A stretch of 64,000 nt of DNA from contig NZ_JXBB01000003.1 of NCBI RefSeq assembly GCF_001653195.1, positions 18,081 to 82,080 on the forward strand, in the 5' to 3' direction. Of the stretch, positions 25,905 through 34,504 are shown piece by piece. Positions within the stretch are counted from its first letter, which is position 1. The number at the start of each line of letters is the position of its first letter. The notes beneath the pieces were generated by a model. That model saw nothing but the letters and a program-made list of their open reading frames with translations, made no database searches and was not told where the DNA came from. Source of the DNA: Hydrogenibacillus schlegelii (GTDB lineage Bacteria > Bacillota > Bacilli > Thermicanales > DSM-22653). A program made the position numbers and the translations under genes.

Positions 25905-26408
25905 ATGGCCGGGGAACGCCCCGCGCGGTATTTTCTCGTCCGGGAAGACCTGCTTCCGGAGGCCATGGTCAAGACGGCGCAGGCGAAACATCTGCTCGCC
26001 CGGGGCGCCGCGTCGACGATCTTCGAAGCGGTCCGGGCCGTGGGGCTCAGCCGAAGCGCTTTTTACAAGTACAAAGACGGCGTCTTCTGGTACGATGCGA
26101 TGCAGGGCGTGCAAATGCTCGTCCTGGCGATGAACCTCGATCACCGGACGGGGGTTTTGTCCCGGGTGCTGGCGGAGCTCGCCGCCGTGGGGGCGAACAT
26201 TTTGACCATCCACCAGACGATTCCGCTGCAGGAAGTGGCCCACGTGACGATTTCGCTGGAATTCGGCGCGCTGAATAACGCCGCCGAGGGACCCGGGATT
26301 TCGGAGGCGGCGCTGATCGCCCGCCTCGAGCGGCTGGACGGCGTGTCCCGGGTGGAGATCGTCGGTCGAGGAAGTCCCGTGCAGCCCCGGGAGAGCGGAC
26401 GCGTTTAG
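25905..26408 (+). CDS. pheB: ACT domain protein PheB (UPF0735)
   Basis: 167 residues. The N-terminal half, [19 protein letters not shown] and [15 protein letters not shown], is the UPF0735 signature; the C-terminal ACT domain starts [19 protein letters not shown]. In Bacillus it lies beside obgE and the threonine and phenylalanine genes. It presumably senses an amino acid; its biochemical role is not established. The hom gene that often follows is absent here. Confidence 0.92.
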   Translation: MAGERPARYFLVREDLLPEAMVKTAQAKHLLARGAASTIFEAVRAVGLSRSAFYKYKDGVFWYDAMQGVQMLVLAMNLDHRTGVLSRVLAELAAVGANILTIHQTIPLQEVAHVTISLEFGALNNAAEGPGISEAALIARLERLDGVSRVEIVGRGSPVQPRESGRV

Positions 26409-26472
26409 GATTCGACGAGACGGGCTGGGGATCGCCTCAGATCGAGACGGAAGCGAAGAAGGAGTGGAGAGG

Positions 26473-27555
26473 ATGAGTGGAGAGGGAGCGCGTCGGGGGA
26501 CGGGGATCCTCGCCCGCTACCGGGACCGGCTGCCGGTGACGGCGGCGACGCCGCTCATTACGCTCGGGGAGGGGGATACCCCGCTCGTCTTTGCGGAACG
26601 GCTTTCGGCCGAACTCGATGTGGCGCTTTATCTCAAGCTCGAAGGGTTGAATCCGACCGGATCGTTCAAAGACCGGGGCATGGTCGTCGCGGTGGCCAAA
26701 GCGCTGGAGGCGGGCCGCCGGGCGGTGATCGCCGCCTCGACCGGGAATACGTCGGCGTCGGCGGCGGCGTACGCCGCCCGAGCGGGAATTCGGGCCGTCG
26801 TGATCGTGCCGGAGGGAAAGATCGCCCTCGGCAAGCTCGCCCAGGCGCTCGTCTACGGGGCGGACGTGGTCGCCATCGCCGGAAATTTTGACCAGGGCCT
26901 TCGGCTCGTCCGGGAACTCGCCGATCGGTTTGGCCTCGCCATCGTCAACTCGATCAATCCGGATCGGATCGAAGGGCAGAAGACGGCGGCGTTCGAGATC
27001 GTCGACGCCCTCGGCCGGGCGCCGGACGTGCTGGCGATTCCCGTCGGCAACGCCGGCAACATCACCGCCTACTGGAAGGGGTTCGTCGAGTACCTGCCGC
27101 CGGATGGGCCCCGGCCGCGGATGCTCGGTTTTGAGGCGGAGGGCGCGGCGGCGATTGTCCGGGGGCATCCGATCGCCGAGCCGGAGACGATCGCCACCGC
27201 GATCCGCATCGGCAACCCGGCGAGCTGGGCCGGCGCCGTGCAGGCGGCGGAGGCGTCCGGCGGGGCGATCGACGCCGTTTCGGATGCGGAGATCCTCGCC
27301 GCCTACGAGCGGTTGGCCCGCCGGGAGGGGATCTTCGTCGAGCCGGCGTCGGCCGCCTCCGTCGCCGGGGTGATCAAGGCCCGGCGGGCGGGCCGGATCC
27401 GACCCGGGGAGACGGTCGTCGCGGTGCTGACCGGAAACGGCCTCAAAGATCCGGACACGGCCCTCAAGACGCCGGCCGAGATCCGGACGTTGCCGGCGGA
27501 GGCCGGGGCGCTGGCGGATCATCTGGGAGCGCTTTTGAAGGAGGCCGGCGGCTGA
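26473..27555 (+). CDS. thrC: Threonine synthase
   Basis: 360 residues, PLP-dependent fold-type II enzyme converting O-phosphohomoserine to threonine. The PLP lysine is in [13 protein letters not shown]; the phosphate-binding and substrate loops include [16 protein letters not shown] and [16 protein letters not shown]. The ATG at 26473 follows AAGGAG with 8 nt spacing; the upstream in-frame GTG overlaps that site. The stop abuts the thrB start with no gap. Confidence 0.95.
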   Translation: MSGEGARRGTGILARYRDRLPVTAATPLITLGEGDTPLVFAERLSAELDVALYLKLEGLNPTGSFKDRGMVVAVAKALEAGRRAVIAASTGNTSASAAAYAARAGIRAVVIVPEGKIALGKLAQALVYGADVVAIAGNFDQGLRLVRELADRFGLAIVNSINPDRIEGQKTAAFEIVDALGRAPDVLAIPVGNAGNITAYWKGFVEYLPPDGPRPRMLGFEAEGAAAIVRGHPIAEPETIATAIRIGNPASWAGAVQAAEASGGAIDAVSDAEILAAYERLARREGIFVEPASAASVAGVIKARRAGRIRPGETVVAVLTGNGLKDPDTALKTPAEIRTLPAEAGALADHLGALLKEAGG

Positions 27556-28602
27556 ATGGGATCGCGGCGGATGGACCGGGAGGGGCGCCCGGTGGCCGAA
27601 GCCCCGGCGCTCGGGCGTTCGGCGCCCAAAGATGCGGTCGGCGTTTGGACGGCCCGCGTTCCGGCGTCGTCGGCGAATCTGGGCAGCGGCTTCGACGTGC
27701 TCGGGATGGCCGTCGATCTGGAGCTCGTCGTCCGGGCGACGTTCGATCCGGAGGCGCCGGGGGCGCTTTCGATCGCCGTCGCCGGCGCGCCGCCTGCGGC
27801 GGGAGCGGCGGCCGACGGGGCGGCCAGCATCCCGAACGATGAGACGAACCTGATCTACCGGGCGTTTCGGGCGGCGCTTCAGGCAGCGGGAGAGCCGGTG
27901 CCGGGGGTGCGTTTCGTCATCGAAAGCGCCATTCCGCCCGCCTCCGGCCTCGGATCGAGCGCGGCGGCGATCGCCGCCGGCCTCATCCTCGCCCGGGGCG
28001 TCCTCGGCGCTCGCTTCCGAATCGACGACGGTCTTGCCCTCGCGGTGCGGCTCGAAGGGCACCCGGACAACGTCGCGGCGGCGTTTTTCGGCGGGCTCGT
28101 CGCCGCCTGGGCGGCGGAGGAGGGTGCGGTGTCGGTCCAGATGGTCCGGCGGGAGCTTCCCCTCCGCCTGCTCGCCCTCGTGCCGGAGCGGCCGCTTTCG
28201 ACGGCGTCTTCCCGGGCGGTCCTCCCGAAGGCGTATTCCAGGCCGGACGTCGTCGACGCTTTGGCCAAGGTGGCCCTGCTCGTGTCGGCGGTGAAGAACG
28301 GAGACTGGGGCGCGCTCAAGCCGCTTTTTGCCGACCGGCTGCATCAGCCGTACCGGCTGCCCCTCGTCCCCGGCGCCGAGGCGGTCTTTCGCCTGGCCAA
28401 CGACCGCCGCTGTCTCGGGATGTATTTGAGCGGCGCCGGGCCGACGATCATGGCGCTTTTTCTCGATGAGGCGGAGCGGGCGGCGTGGCTGGAGGGGGCG
28501 CGGCCGGTGCTCGAGGCTTACGGATTCCGCCCGCTGGAACTCGCCCCCTCCGCCGTCGGCGCCCGGGTGGAGACGCCGGAAGGAGAGACGCTCGCATGGT
28601 GA
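27556..28602 (+). CDS. thrB: Homoserine kinase
   Basis: 348 residues, GHMP kinase. VPASSANLGSGFDVLGMAV is the N-terminal GHMP motif and PPASGLGSSAAAIAAGLIL the ATP-binding loop; GAGPTIMALF is near the C-terminus. It phosphorylates homoserine for ThrC. The first 30 residues are extra relative to most ThrB proteins and could be shortened if translation starts at ATG 27571. Its stop overlaps the pheA start. Confidence 0.94.
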   Translation: MGSRRMDREGRPVAEAPALGRSAPKDAVGVWTARVPASSANLGSGFDVLGMAVDLELVVRATFDPEAPGALSIAVAGAPPAAGAAADGAASIPNDETNLIYRAFRAALQAAGEPVPGVRFVIESAIPPASGLGSSAAAIAAGLILARGVLGARFRIDDGLALAVRLEGHPDNVAAAFFGGLVAAWAAEEGAVSVQMVRRELPLRLLALVPERPLSTASSRAVLPKAYSRPDVVDALAKVALLVSAVKNGDWGALKPLFADRLHQPYRLPLVPGAEAVFRLANDRRCLGMYLSGAGPTIMALFLDEAERAAWLEGARPVLEAYGFRPLELAPSAVGARVETPEGETLAW

Positions 28603-29585
28603 CGCTCGCTTATCTCGGCCCGGAAGGGTCGTATTCGGAGGAGGCCGCCCGGGAAGCGGTGCGCCGCCTCCCGCTTGCGGACGCGCGGCTGATTCCCCTC
28701 GGGACCATTCCCGACGTCCTGGAGGCGGTCGACCGGGGGGAGATCGACTACGGCATCGTCCCGGTGGAAAACTCGATCGAAGGATCGGTGACGCAGGCCC
28801 TCGACTGGCTGATCCACGAGGTGGCGCTCACGCTTTATGCGGAAATCGTCCTGCCGATCGACCACGGTCTGTACGTGGCGCCGGCGCAGGCGGCCCTCCC
28901 CCTCGAGGCGGTGGAAAAGGTGCTGAGCCATCCGCAGGCGGTCGCCCAGGCCCACCGGACGATCCGGCGCCTTTTGCCCCGGGCGGCGATCGAGCCGGCG
29001 ACGAGCACGTCGGAGGCGATGCGGCGGGTGGCGGAGCACCCGGAGGCGCGCTGGGCAGCGGTCGGCTCCCGGCGGGCGGCGGAACGTTTTGGGCTCGTCG
29101 AGCGACGTTACCGGGTGCAGGATTACGAGGAAAACGCCACCCGTTTCGTCGTCGTCGGCCGGACGTCGCCGTGGCCGGAAGGGGCGCCGGCCGAGGGGGA
29201 GGGGCGGCCGGCCAAGTCGAGCCTCCTCGTCACCCTCGGCGAAGACTTTCCCGGCGCGTTGCACCAGGTGCTGGCGTGTTTCAGCTGGCGCCGGATCAAC
29301 CTGAGCCGGATCGAATCCCGGCCGACGAAAAAAGGCCTCGGCCGGTATCATTTTTTCATCGACGCTGAGCGACCGCGGGATCTCCTGCTTGCGGCGGCGA
29401 TGGAGGAGATCGAAGCCCTCGGCTGCCGCGTCCGCTTCCTCGGAAGCTATCCGGTTTATGCCGTGCCCCGGTCCGGAGCGGAAGGGCCCGGGCTCGAGTC
29501 GGCGGCGAACATGGCGCCGGCGGAGGTGGCGCCGAAGGAGGGAGCTTCCCTGGAGGCGGCGTCCCGGGAGACGGCCGCCGAATAA
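28596..29585 (+). CDS. pheA: Prephenate dehydratase
   Basis: 329 residues. YLGPEGSYSEEAAREA starts the dehydratase domain, with GIVPVENSIEGSVTQALDW and the catalytic TRF in NATRFVVVG. A C-terminal ACT domain (about 205-285) holds ESRPTKKGLGRYHFFID, the phenylalanine-binding site for feedback inhibition. It produces phenylpyruvate. An Ala/Glu-rich tail of about 35 residues follows. The ATG overlaps the thrB stop, so pheB-thrC-thrB-pheA forms one operon. Confidence 0.95.
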   Translation: MVTLAYLGPEGSYSEEAAREAVRRLPLADARLIPLGTIPDVLEAVDRGEIDYGIVPVENSIEGSVTQALDWLIHEVALTLYAEIVLPIDHGLYVAPAQAALPLEAVEKVLSHPQAVAQAHRTIRRLLPRAAIEPATSTSEAMRRVAEHPEARWAAVGSRRAAERFGLVERRYRVQDYEENATRFVVVGRTSPWPEGAPAEGEGRPAKSSLLVTLGEDFPGALHQVLACFSWRRINLSRIESRPTKKGLGRYHFFIDAERPRDLLLAAAMEEIEALGCRVRFLGSYPVYAVPRSGAEGPGLESAANMAPAEVAPKEGASLEAASRETAAE

Positions 29586-29716
29586 AGGGCGGTTCGGGAG
29601 CCGAAACGGGAGCGAATCGGGAGCGGGTCGGGTGCGAATCAGGCGGCCCGGAGGGGGACCTCGACCGACCGGCGGGCATAGACTGTGAGCGACACTGCCC
29701 GCGGGAGGTCAGAACC

Positions 29717-30919
29717 TTGAAGCTTCACATCGTACAGCCTGGTGAGACGCTGGCGGCGATCGCCGCCAGCTACGGCGTGTCGGAGGCGGAACTTCTGGCG
29801 GCAAACGGCCTTCACGCGCCGCCGGACGTCGGGACGAAGCTCATCATCCCGACCCCGCCGGCCGGAGCGGGAGAAGGGCGGCGGAAGCGGCCGCCGCTTC
29901 GGGTGCGGCCTGCCGCCGTGCACCGGCCGGGGCTCTTTGCCGAGGTGGAGGCGGTCGGGGCGGCATCCGCCCCGCCGACGACCTCCGCCGGGGAAGCGGG
30001 CGGCACCGGCGTGGAGGCGCCGGGCGCTCCGGCCGAAGCGGCCGCCGGCGTGGCCGCTCAGGCGTCGGGGGCAGAGTCGTCCACCGCATTGCCGGGGCCG
30101 CAGGCGTCGGTCGAAGCGGCGGAAGAAGGGGCGGAGGGGGGTGCTCGGGCGTCTTCCGCCGGAGCGCCGGTTGCCGGATCCGAGGCCAAAGCCGGGGCAT
30201 CCGGCGCCCTCGCCGGTGCGGAAGCGAGGCGGGCGGCCGAAGCCGGCGCTTCCGGCGCGGACGCCGGGGCCGCGGCCCTTCCGGCGGCAGACGATTCGGC
30301 GCCGGGGCGGCCGGCGCCCGGAAAGCCCCGGGTCGTCATCGGCCGGAAGCCGGAGCGGCCGGCTGCGGACGGTCCGGTCGACTTGACGCTGGCGGCGGGC
30401 GATCCGTTTCTCGGCTTTTTCCGGCCGACGTCGGTCCATCCGGCCGCCGTTGATCCGGCCTTCGGCCTTCCGCCGGTTCCGCCCGGCGATCCGGTGCCCG
30501 TTTTCGCTCGACCGCCTGATGGCCCGCCTTTGGCCGCCGGGCCGGTCCCCTGGGCCTTCTCGCCGGCGCCTCCGGCGCTTCCGATTCTGCCGGCGTCGTT
30601 TCCGTGGGGGTATCCCCCCGGCCCGTGCGGGCCCTTCCCGCTTCCGGCGTTCGTCCCGGTCGGCGCGCCGGCGAACGTTTTCCCGGCGTCCGGCCCCTTC
30701 TTTCCCTCCGGCGGTCCGGCGCCGGCGACTTCGAAGCCGATGGTCCCGCCTGCCTCGCCGGCGCCGCCCGCCGGTCGCTCGGCGGCGCCGGAACGGGCGC
30801 CGGTCCTCGAGCGGCCGCCGTCGCCTGAGCTCCGGCCGACGTCCGCCGAAGCGCCGGCGGAGGCCTGGGCGGTGGACGGCTGGTTCGATGACGGGGAGAG
30901 GGGGGACAAGGAGGAATAA
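29717..30919 (+). CDS. SafA-like LysM spore-coat assembly protein
   Basis: 400 residues. One N-terminal LysM domain (MKLHIVQPGETLAAIAASYG to GTKLIIP) would bind peptidoglycan or cortex. The remainder is low-complexity, rich in Ala, Gly and Pro, then Pro/Phe-rich toward the end. SafA in Bacillus has the same LysM plus disordered tail and lies in the same pheA-nadE-yebC-ruv neighbourhood, where it organises the inner coat. The TTG start follows GGGAGGTC. An intrinsic terminator follows the gene. Confidence 0.72.
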   Translation: MKLHIVQPGETLAAIAASYGVSEAELLAANGLHAPPDVGTKLIIPTPPAGAGEGRRKRPPLRVRPAAVHRPGLFAEVEAVGAASAPPTTSAGEAGGTGVEAPGAPAEAAAGVAAQASGAESSTALPGPQASVEAAEEGAEGGARASSAGAPVAGSEAKAGASGALAGAEARRAAEAGASGADAGAAALPAADDSAPGRPAPGKPRVVIGRKPERPAADGPVDLTLAAGDPFLGFFRPTSVHPAAVDPAFGLPPVPPGDPVPVFARPPDGPPLAAGPVPWAFSPAPPALPILPASFPWGYPPGPCGPFPLPAFVPVGAPANVFPASGPFFPSGGPAPATSKPMVPPASPAPPAGRSAAPERAPVLERPPSPELRPTSAEAPAEAWAVDGWFDDGERGDKEE

Positions 30920-30954
30920 CCGCCGCACGGCCATTGCCGCTCTGGCCCGCGAGC

Positions 30955-30989
30955 GGCGCGCCCGATTGTCCGGGGCGCGCCTTTTTTTT
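30955..30989 (+). terminator. Intrinsic terminator after the SafA-like gene
   Basis: GGCGCGCCC (30955-30963) pairs with GGGCGCGCC (30973-30981), a 9-nt loop lies between, and eight Ts follow directly (30982-30989). This is a textbook Rho-independent terminator. Confidence 0.9.
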
Positions 30990-30994
30990 ATAAT
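30966..30994 (+). promoter_or_regulatory. nadE promoter embedded in the terminator
   Basis: TTGTCC (30966-30971) in the terminator loop and TATAAT (30989-30994), which starts at the last T of the tail, are 17 bp apart. The start point would be near 31001, only about 10 nt before the nadE start codon. Confidence 0.6.
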
Positions 30995-31010
30995 GTCGAG
31001 GGGGATGCCC

Positions 31011-31763
31011 ATGGACCGCTTTCGTCGCGCCCTCGAGGCGTACCGCCGGCGGGTGGCGGACGATGCCGCGCGGCGGGCGGCGTTCATCCGGGAGCGGGTG
31101 GCCGCCGCCGGCGCCCGGGGAGCGATCGTCGGGCTTTCCGGCGGGCTCGACTCCGCCGCCGTCGCCGGGCTTCTCGCCCGGGCCCTCGGTCCGGAGGGCG
31201 CCTGGGGCATGTGGATCGGCATCGAGTCGACGCCGGCCTACCGGGAGCGGGCCCGGGCGGTCGCCGACGCGTTCGGGCTCCGGTGGCTCGACGTCGACCT
31301 GTCGGCGGCGCTCGCCGCGTTTTCGGAAGCGCTTCGCCCGGTCGTCACCCTCGATCGCCGGGCGGCCGGCAACACGAAGGCGCGCCTTCGCATGGCCGCC
31401 CTCTATGCGGTGGCCAACGCCGAAGGCCTGCTTGTCGCCGATACGACGAACCGTTCGGAGGCGTACGTCGGCTATGTGACGAAGGGCGGCGATGCGGTGG
31501 CGGATTTCAATCCGCTTCTTACGCTGACCAAAAGCGAGGTCCGGATCCTCGCCGAGCACCTCGGCGTGCCGCCGGCGGTGCTGGCGGCGGCGCCGAGCGC
31601 CGATCTCTGGCCGGGGCAGACGGATGAGGCGGAGCTCGGCTTCGGTTACGAGGCGCTCGATCGGTTTTTGCTGACGGGAGAAGGAGATGAGGCCGTGATC
31701 CGCCGGATCCGAGCGCTCCACGCCGCCTCCCGCCACAAGCGGGAACCGATGCCGTTCATCTAA
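31011..31763 (+). CDS. nadE: NH3-dependent NAD+ synthetase
   Basis: 250 residues. The ATP pyrophosphatase loop is VGLSGGLDSAAVAGLLA; NTKARLRMAALYAVAN, ADTTNRSEAYVGYVTKGGD and PSADLWPGQTDEAELGF are NadE signatures. It amidates nicotinic acid adenine dinucleotide. No glutaminase domain is present, so ammonia is the donor. ATG 31011 is favoured by the GAGGGGG spacing over ATG 31005 and 30993. If the embedded promoter is used, the mRNA would be almost leaderless. Confidence 0.93.
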   Translation: MDRFRRALEAYRRRVADDAARRAAFIRERVAAAGARGAIVGLSGGLDSAAVAGLLARALGPEGAWGMWIGIESTPAYRERARAVADAFGLRWLDVDLSAALAAFSEALRPVVTLDRRAAGNTKARLRMAALYAVANAEGLLVADTTNRSEAYVGYVTKGGDAVADFNPLLTLTKSEVRILAEHLGVPPAVLAAAPSADLWPGQTDEAELGFGYEALDRFLLTGEGDEAVIRRIRALHAASRHKREPMPFI

Positions 31764-31809
31764 AGGCGGCCGGCCGAACGACCGGCCGCTTTGAGATGGG
31801 GGGGAGACG

Positions 31810-32544
31810 GTGGCCGGACATTCGAAATGGCATAATATCAAATACCGCAAGGGCCGACAGGACGCCAAAAAAGCCCAGCTCTTCACGAAAATTTCCAAGG
31901 AAATTTACGCCGCCGTCCGGATGGGCGGCGCCAACCCCGAGACGAACGCCCGGCTTCGGGCGGCGATCCAGAAGGCGCGGGACATCCGCATGCCGCTCGA
32001 CAACATCGAGCGGACGATCAAAAAAGCGACCGGCGAGTTCGGCGGCGCCGCGTACGAAACGGCGATCTACGAAGGGTACGGTCCCGGCGGGGTGGCGATC
32101 CTCGTCGAGGCGCTGACCGACAACCGGAACCGGACCGCCGCCCGCATCCGGCACCTCTTTGCCAAACACGGCGGGAGCCTCGGCGAAAGCGGCTGCGTCG
32201 CTTATCTGTTCGCGGAAAAGGGGGAGATCGTCCTCGACCGGGCCGGCGCCGACGAGGAGGCGATCCTGGCGACGGCGCTTCAGGCCGGCGCCGAGGACGT
32301 CGACATCGGGGAGGAGGAGGCCGTCGTCTTCGCCGCGCCGGAGGCGATCGACGCCGTGCAGGCGGCGTTTGCGGCGGCGGGTTTTTCCGTTCGGTCGGCC
32401 AAGGTGACGCGGGTGCCGTCGGTGACGGTCCCGGTCGCCGGTGAGGTGGCCGAAGCCAACCTCGCCCTCCTCGAGGCGCTGGAGGACGAAGACGACGTGA
32501 GCGAAGTCTATGCCAACCTCGAGGTCGAAACGGAAGGCGCATAA
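31810..32544 (+). CDS. yebC: YebC/PmpR family regulatory protein
   Basis: 244 residues beginning MAGHSKWHNIKYRKGRQDAKKAQ, the invariant YebC N-terminus; the GTG start follows GGGGGAGA. YebC proteins act as transcriptional regulators, and recent work ties the family to translation of proline-rich sequences. The location before bofC-ruv genes is standard for Bacillales. Confidence 0.95.
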   Translation: MAGHSKWHNIKYRKGRQDAKKAQLFTKISKEIYAAVRMGGANPETNARLRAAIQKARDIRMPLDNIERTIKKATGEFGGAAYETAIYEGYGPGGVAILVEALTDNRNRTAARIRHLFAKHGGSLGESGCVAYLFAEKGEIVLDRAGADEEAILATALQAGAEDVDIGEEEAVVFAAPEAIDAVQAAFAAAGFSVRSAKVTRVPSVTVPVAGEVAEANLALLEALEDEDDVSEVYANLEVETEGA

Positions 32545-32605
32545 CGTCCGTCTCCTCGGCGCACGCTAAACCCACCGAAACGAACGGCAGAAGGGGGCGG
32601 AGATC

Positions 32606-32971
32606 ATGCGTCGCTGGCTCAAGCGGATGCTCCGGCGGCTTTTCGGCCGGATGCCGGCCCGATCTCTCGCCTGGGACGGTCGACAGCTCCCGTTCGTCCG
32701 GGCGCCGGGGCGAGCGCTCCGGCGATGGACGATGGCCTTCACGGTCGGACTCCTTGGCCTTTCGCCGTTGCCGGTCTCGGCGGCCGCCGCGCCGTCGTCC
32801 GTCGGGGGAGAGCCGGCCCTCCTCGGCTTGAGTCCGGACGGCACCGCCGTCGTCGCCGTCGCTGGCCGGGCGGCGCCGGAGTTTTGGGAGGCCTTTTTCC
32901 GCCTCGACGGAAAACAGGTGGAAGTCTTCGGTCCGAAATCGACCGCCCCGGCGGCCGCCGAGCGCCGCTGA
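32606..32971 (+). CDS. Short BofC-like protein
   Basis: 121 residues with an Arg-rich start and a hydrophobic segment (WTMAFTVGLLGLSPLPVSA) that could be a signal peptide. The rest, LLGLSPDGTAVVAVAGRAA and FWEAFFRLDGKQVEVF, resembles the C-terminal domain of BofC, the forespore regulator of SpoIVB, and the position before ruvC matches bofC. The N-terminal BofC domain is absent, making it about 50 residues shorter than Bacillus BofC. Confidence 0.55.
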   Translation: MRRWLKRMLRRLFGRMPARSLAWDGRQLPFVRAPGRALRRWTMAFTVGLLGLSPLPVSAAAAPSSVGGEPALLGLSPDGTAVVAVAGRAAPEFWEAFFRLDGKQVEVFGPKSTAPAAAERR

Positions 32972-33103
32972 CGGGGCGGTTTTGCATGAGCGATCCGCCG
33001 TTCGGGTTTCGCCGTTTGCGGGGGGATCGCTCCGCTGTCTTAAGCGGGATCGCCGGGCCGTTCGCGGGGCGATCGCGCTGCCGTTTGCGCCGGGCTCTCC
33101 CCG

Positions 33104-33132
33104 TTGTCCTGGGCGCCGCCGACTGGTACAAT
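33104..33132 (+). promoter_or_regulatory. Promoter of ruvCAB
   Basis: TTGTCC (33104-33109) and TACAAT (33127-33132) with 17 bp spacing. Start expected near 33139, about 40 nt before the ruvC start codon. Confidence 0.7.
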
Positions 33133-33177
33133 GAGGGAAGACCACCAAAGCGCGATCGAACCAGGAGAGGGAGGGCC

Positions 33178-33702
33178 TTGCGCATCATCGGCATCGATCC
33201 CGGCGTCGGCCGGGTGGGGTACGGCGTCGTCGAGGCGGACGGCGACCGCTGGCGGGCCATCGCCTACGGCGTCATCGCGACGGAACCCGGCCGGCGGCCG
33301 GCGGATCGGCTGCTTGCGATCGCCGAGGCGCTCGAGGCGCTCCTTCGGCAGACGGATCCGCAGGCGGCGGCGGTGGAGCGGCTCTTTTTTAAGGCGAACG
33401 TGACGACGGCGATGGCCGTGAGCGAAGCGCGGGGCGTGATCCTCCTCGTCCTCGGGCGTCGCGGCCTAAACGTCGCGGAATACACGCCGACGGAGGTCAA
33501 ACAGGCGATCGCCGGGAACGGCCGGGCCGACAAAGGCCAGATGCAGGCGATGGTCCGCTTGCTCCTCGGCCTCCCGGCGCCGCCTGCGCCGGACGACGCC
33601 GCCGACGCCCTGGCGCTCGCGCTGGCCCACGGGCAGCGGTTCCGCTTTGACCGGCGGATCGCCGCCGGCGGAAGGGGCGAGGAGGCGGCGCGGCGTGTTT
33701 GA
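33178..33702 (+). CDS. ruvC: Holliday junction resolvase RuvC
   Basis: 174 residues, RNase H-like endonuclease resolving Holliday junctions. Catalytic acids are in RIIGIDPGVGRVGYG, AVERLFFKANVTTAM and PDDAADALALALAH. The TTG start at 33178 follows AGGAGAGGGAGG and gives the canonical N-terminus. Most Bacillus species lack ruvC in this operon, so ruvC-ruvA-ruvB together is a trait of other Firmicutes lineages. Overlaps ruvA by 8 nt. Confidence 0.95.
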   Translation: MRIIGIDPGVGRVGYGVVEADGDRWRAIAYGVIATEPGRRPADRLLAIAEALEALLRQTDPQAAAVERLFFKANVTTAMAVSEARGVILLVLGRRGLNVAEYTPTEVKQAIAGNGRADKGQMQAMVRLLLGLPAPPAPDDAADALALALAHGQRFRFDRRIAAGGRGEEAARRV

Positions 33703-34351
33703 CCGCCTGCGGGGCCGCGTCCTCGAGGCGGCCGAGGGGCGGATCGTCCTCGACGTCGGCGGCGTCGGCTTCGAGGTCTGGGTCGACGACCCGGCCGCCT
33801 TCGGGCCGGGGGAGGAAGCGACGGTCTACGTCCACGCCCTGTTCCGGGAAGACGCCCTCGCCCTTTACGGTTTTGCCCGCCGGGAGGCGCGGAACATGTT
33901 CCGCCTGCTCATCGCCGCAAGCGGCGTCGGGCCGAAGGGGGCGCAGGCGGCACTCCGGACGTATCCGCCGGAAAAGCTCGCCCTTTTCATCCTGCGGGAA
34001 GATGTCGCGGCGCTTCGGGCCATTCCCGGCGTCGGGCCGAAGACCGCCCGCCGGCTCATCGTCGAGCTCAAAGATCGGCTAAAAAAGGCGTACGGCGACC
34101 GGTCGGCAGAACGGCCGGAGGCGGCTTCCCCCTTTGGCGGCGCCGGCCGGACACCGTCGGACGGTCGGGACGCGGCCGGGGCGTCGGTCGCCGATGCGGT
34201 GGACGCGCTCCTCGTTCTCGGCATTCCGGAGGGAGAAGCCCGGCGGGCGGTGGAGGCGGTCCTTCAGGCCGGCGGCGAGGCCGGGAGCACCGAAGCGCTC
34301 CTTCGGGCGGCGCTCCGGCAGCTCGACCGGACCGGTCGATCGCCGGCATGA
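33695..34351 (+). CDS. ruvA: Holliday junction branch-migration subunit RuvA
   Basis: 218 residues. Domain I (OB fold) starts VFDRLRGRVLEAAEGRIVLD; the helix-hairpin-helix motifs are ASGVGPKGAQAAL and IPGVGPKTARRLI; domain III is near the C-terminus (SVADAVDALLVLGIPEGEA). RuvA binds the junction and loads RuvB. GTG 33695 follows GAGGAGG. Confidence 0.95.
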   Translation: MFDRLRGRVLEAAEGRIVLDVGGVGFEVWVDDPAAFGPGEEATVYVHALFREDALALYGFARREARNMFRLLIAASGVGPKGAQAALRTYPPEKLALFILREDVAALRAIPGVGPKTARRLIVELKDRLKKAYGDRSAERPEAASPFGGAGRTPSDGRDAAGASVADAVDALLVLGIPEGEARRAVEAVLQAGGEAGSTEALLRAALRQLDRTGRSPA

Positions 34352-34504
34352 GGCGTCGGGTTCGGCCGGCGGGGAAGCACCGGCGGCGATGGCCCGGGGG
34401 GCGGACGGCGGGAGGACCGGGACGGGGCGATCGGGAGTCGGTCGGAGGAAGGACGGGACGGCGTTGGAACGGAAGGGGGGAGCCCGGCGTCCGGCCGGGG
34501 GACG

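Noticed and set aside
26437..28344. A 635-codon minus-strand frame opposite thrC and thrB
   Set aside because: It is a shadow of two conserved biosynthetic genes with an Arg/Asp/Pro-dominated translation.
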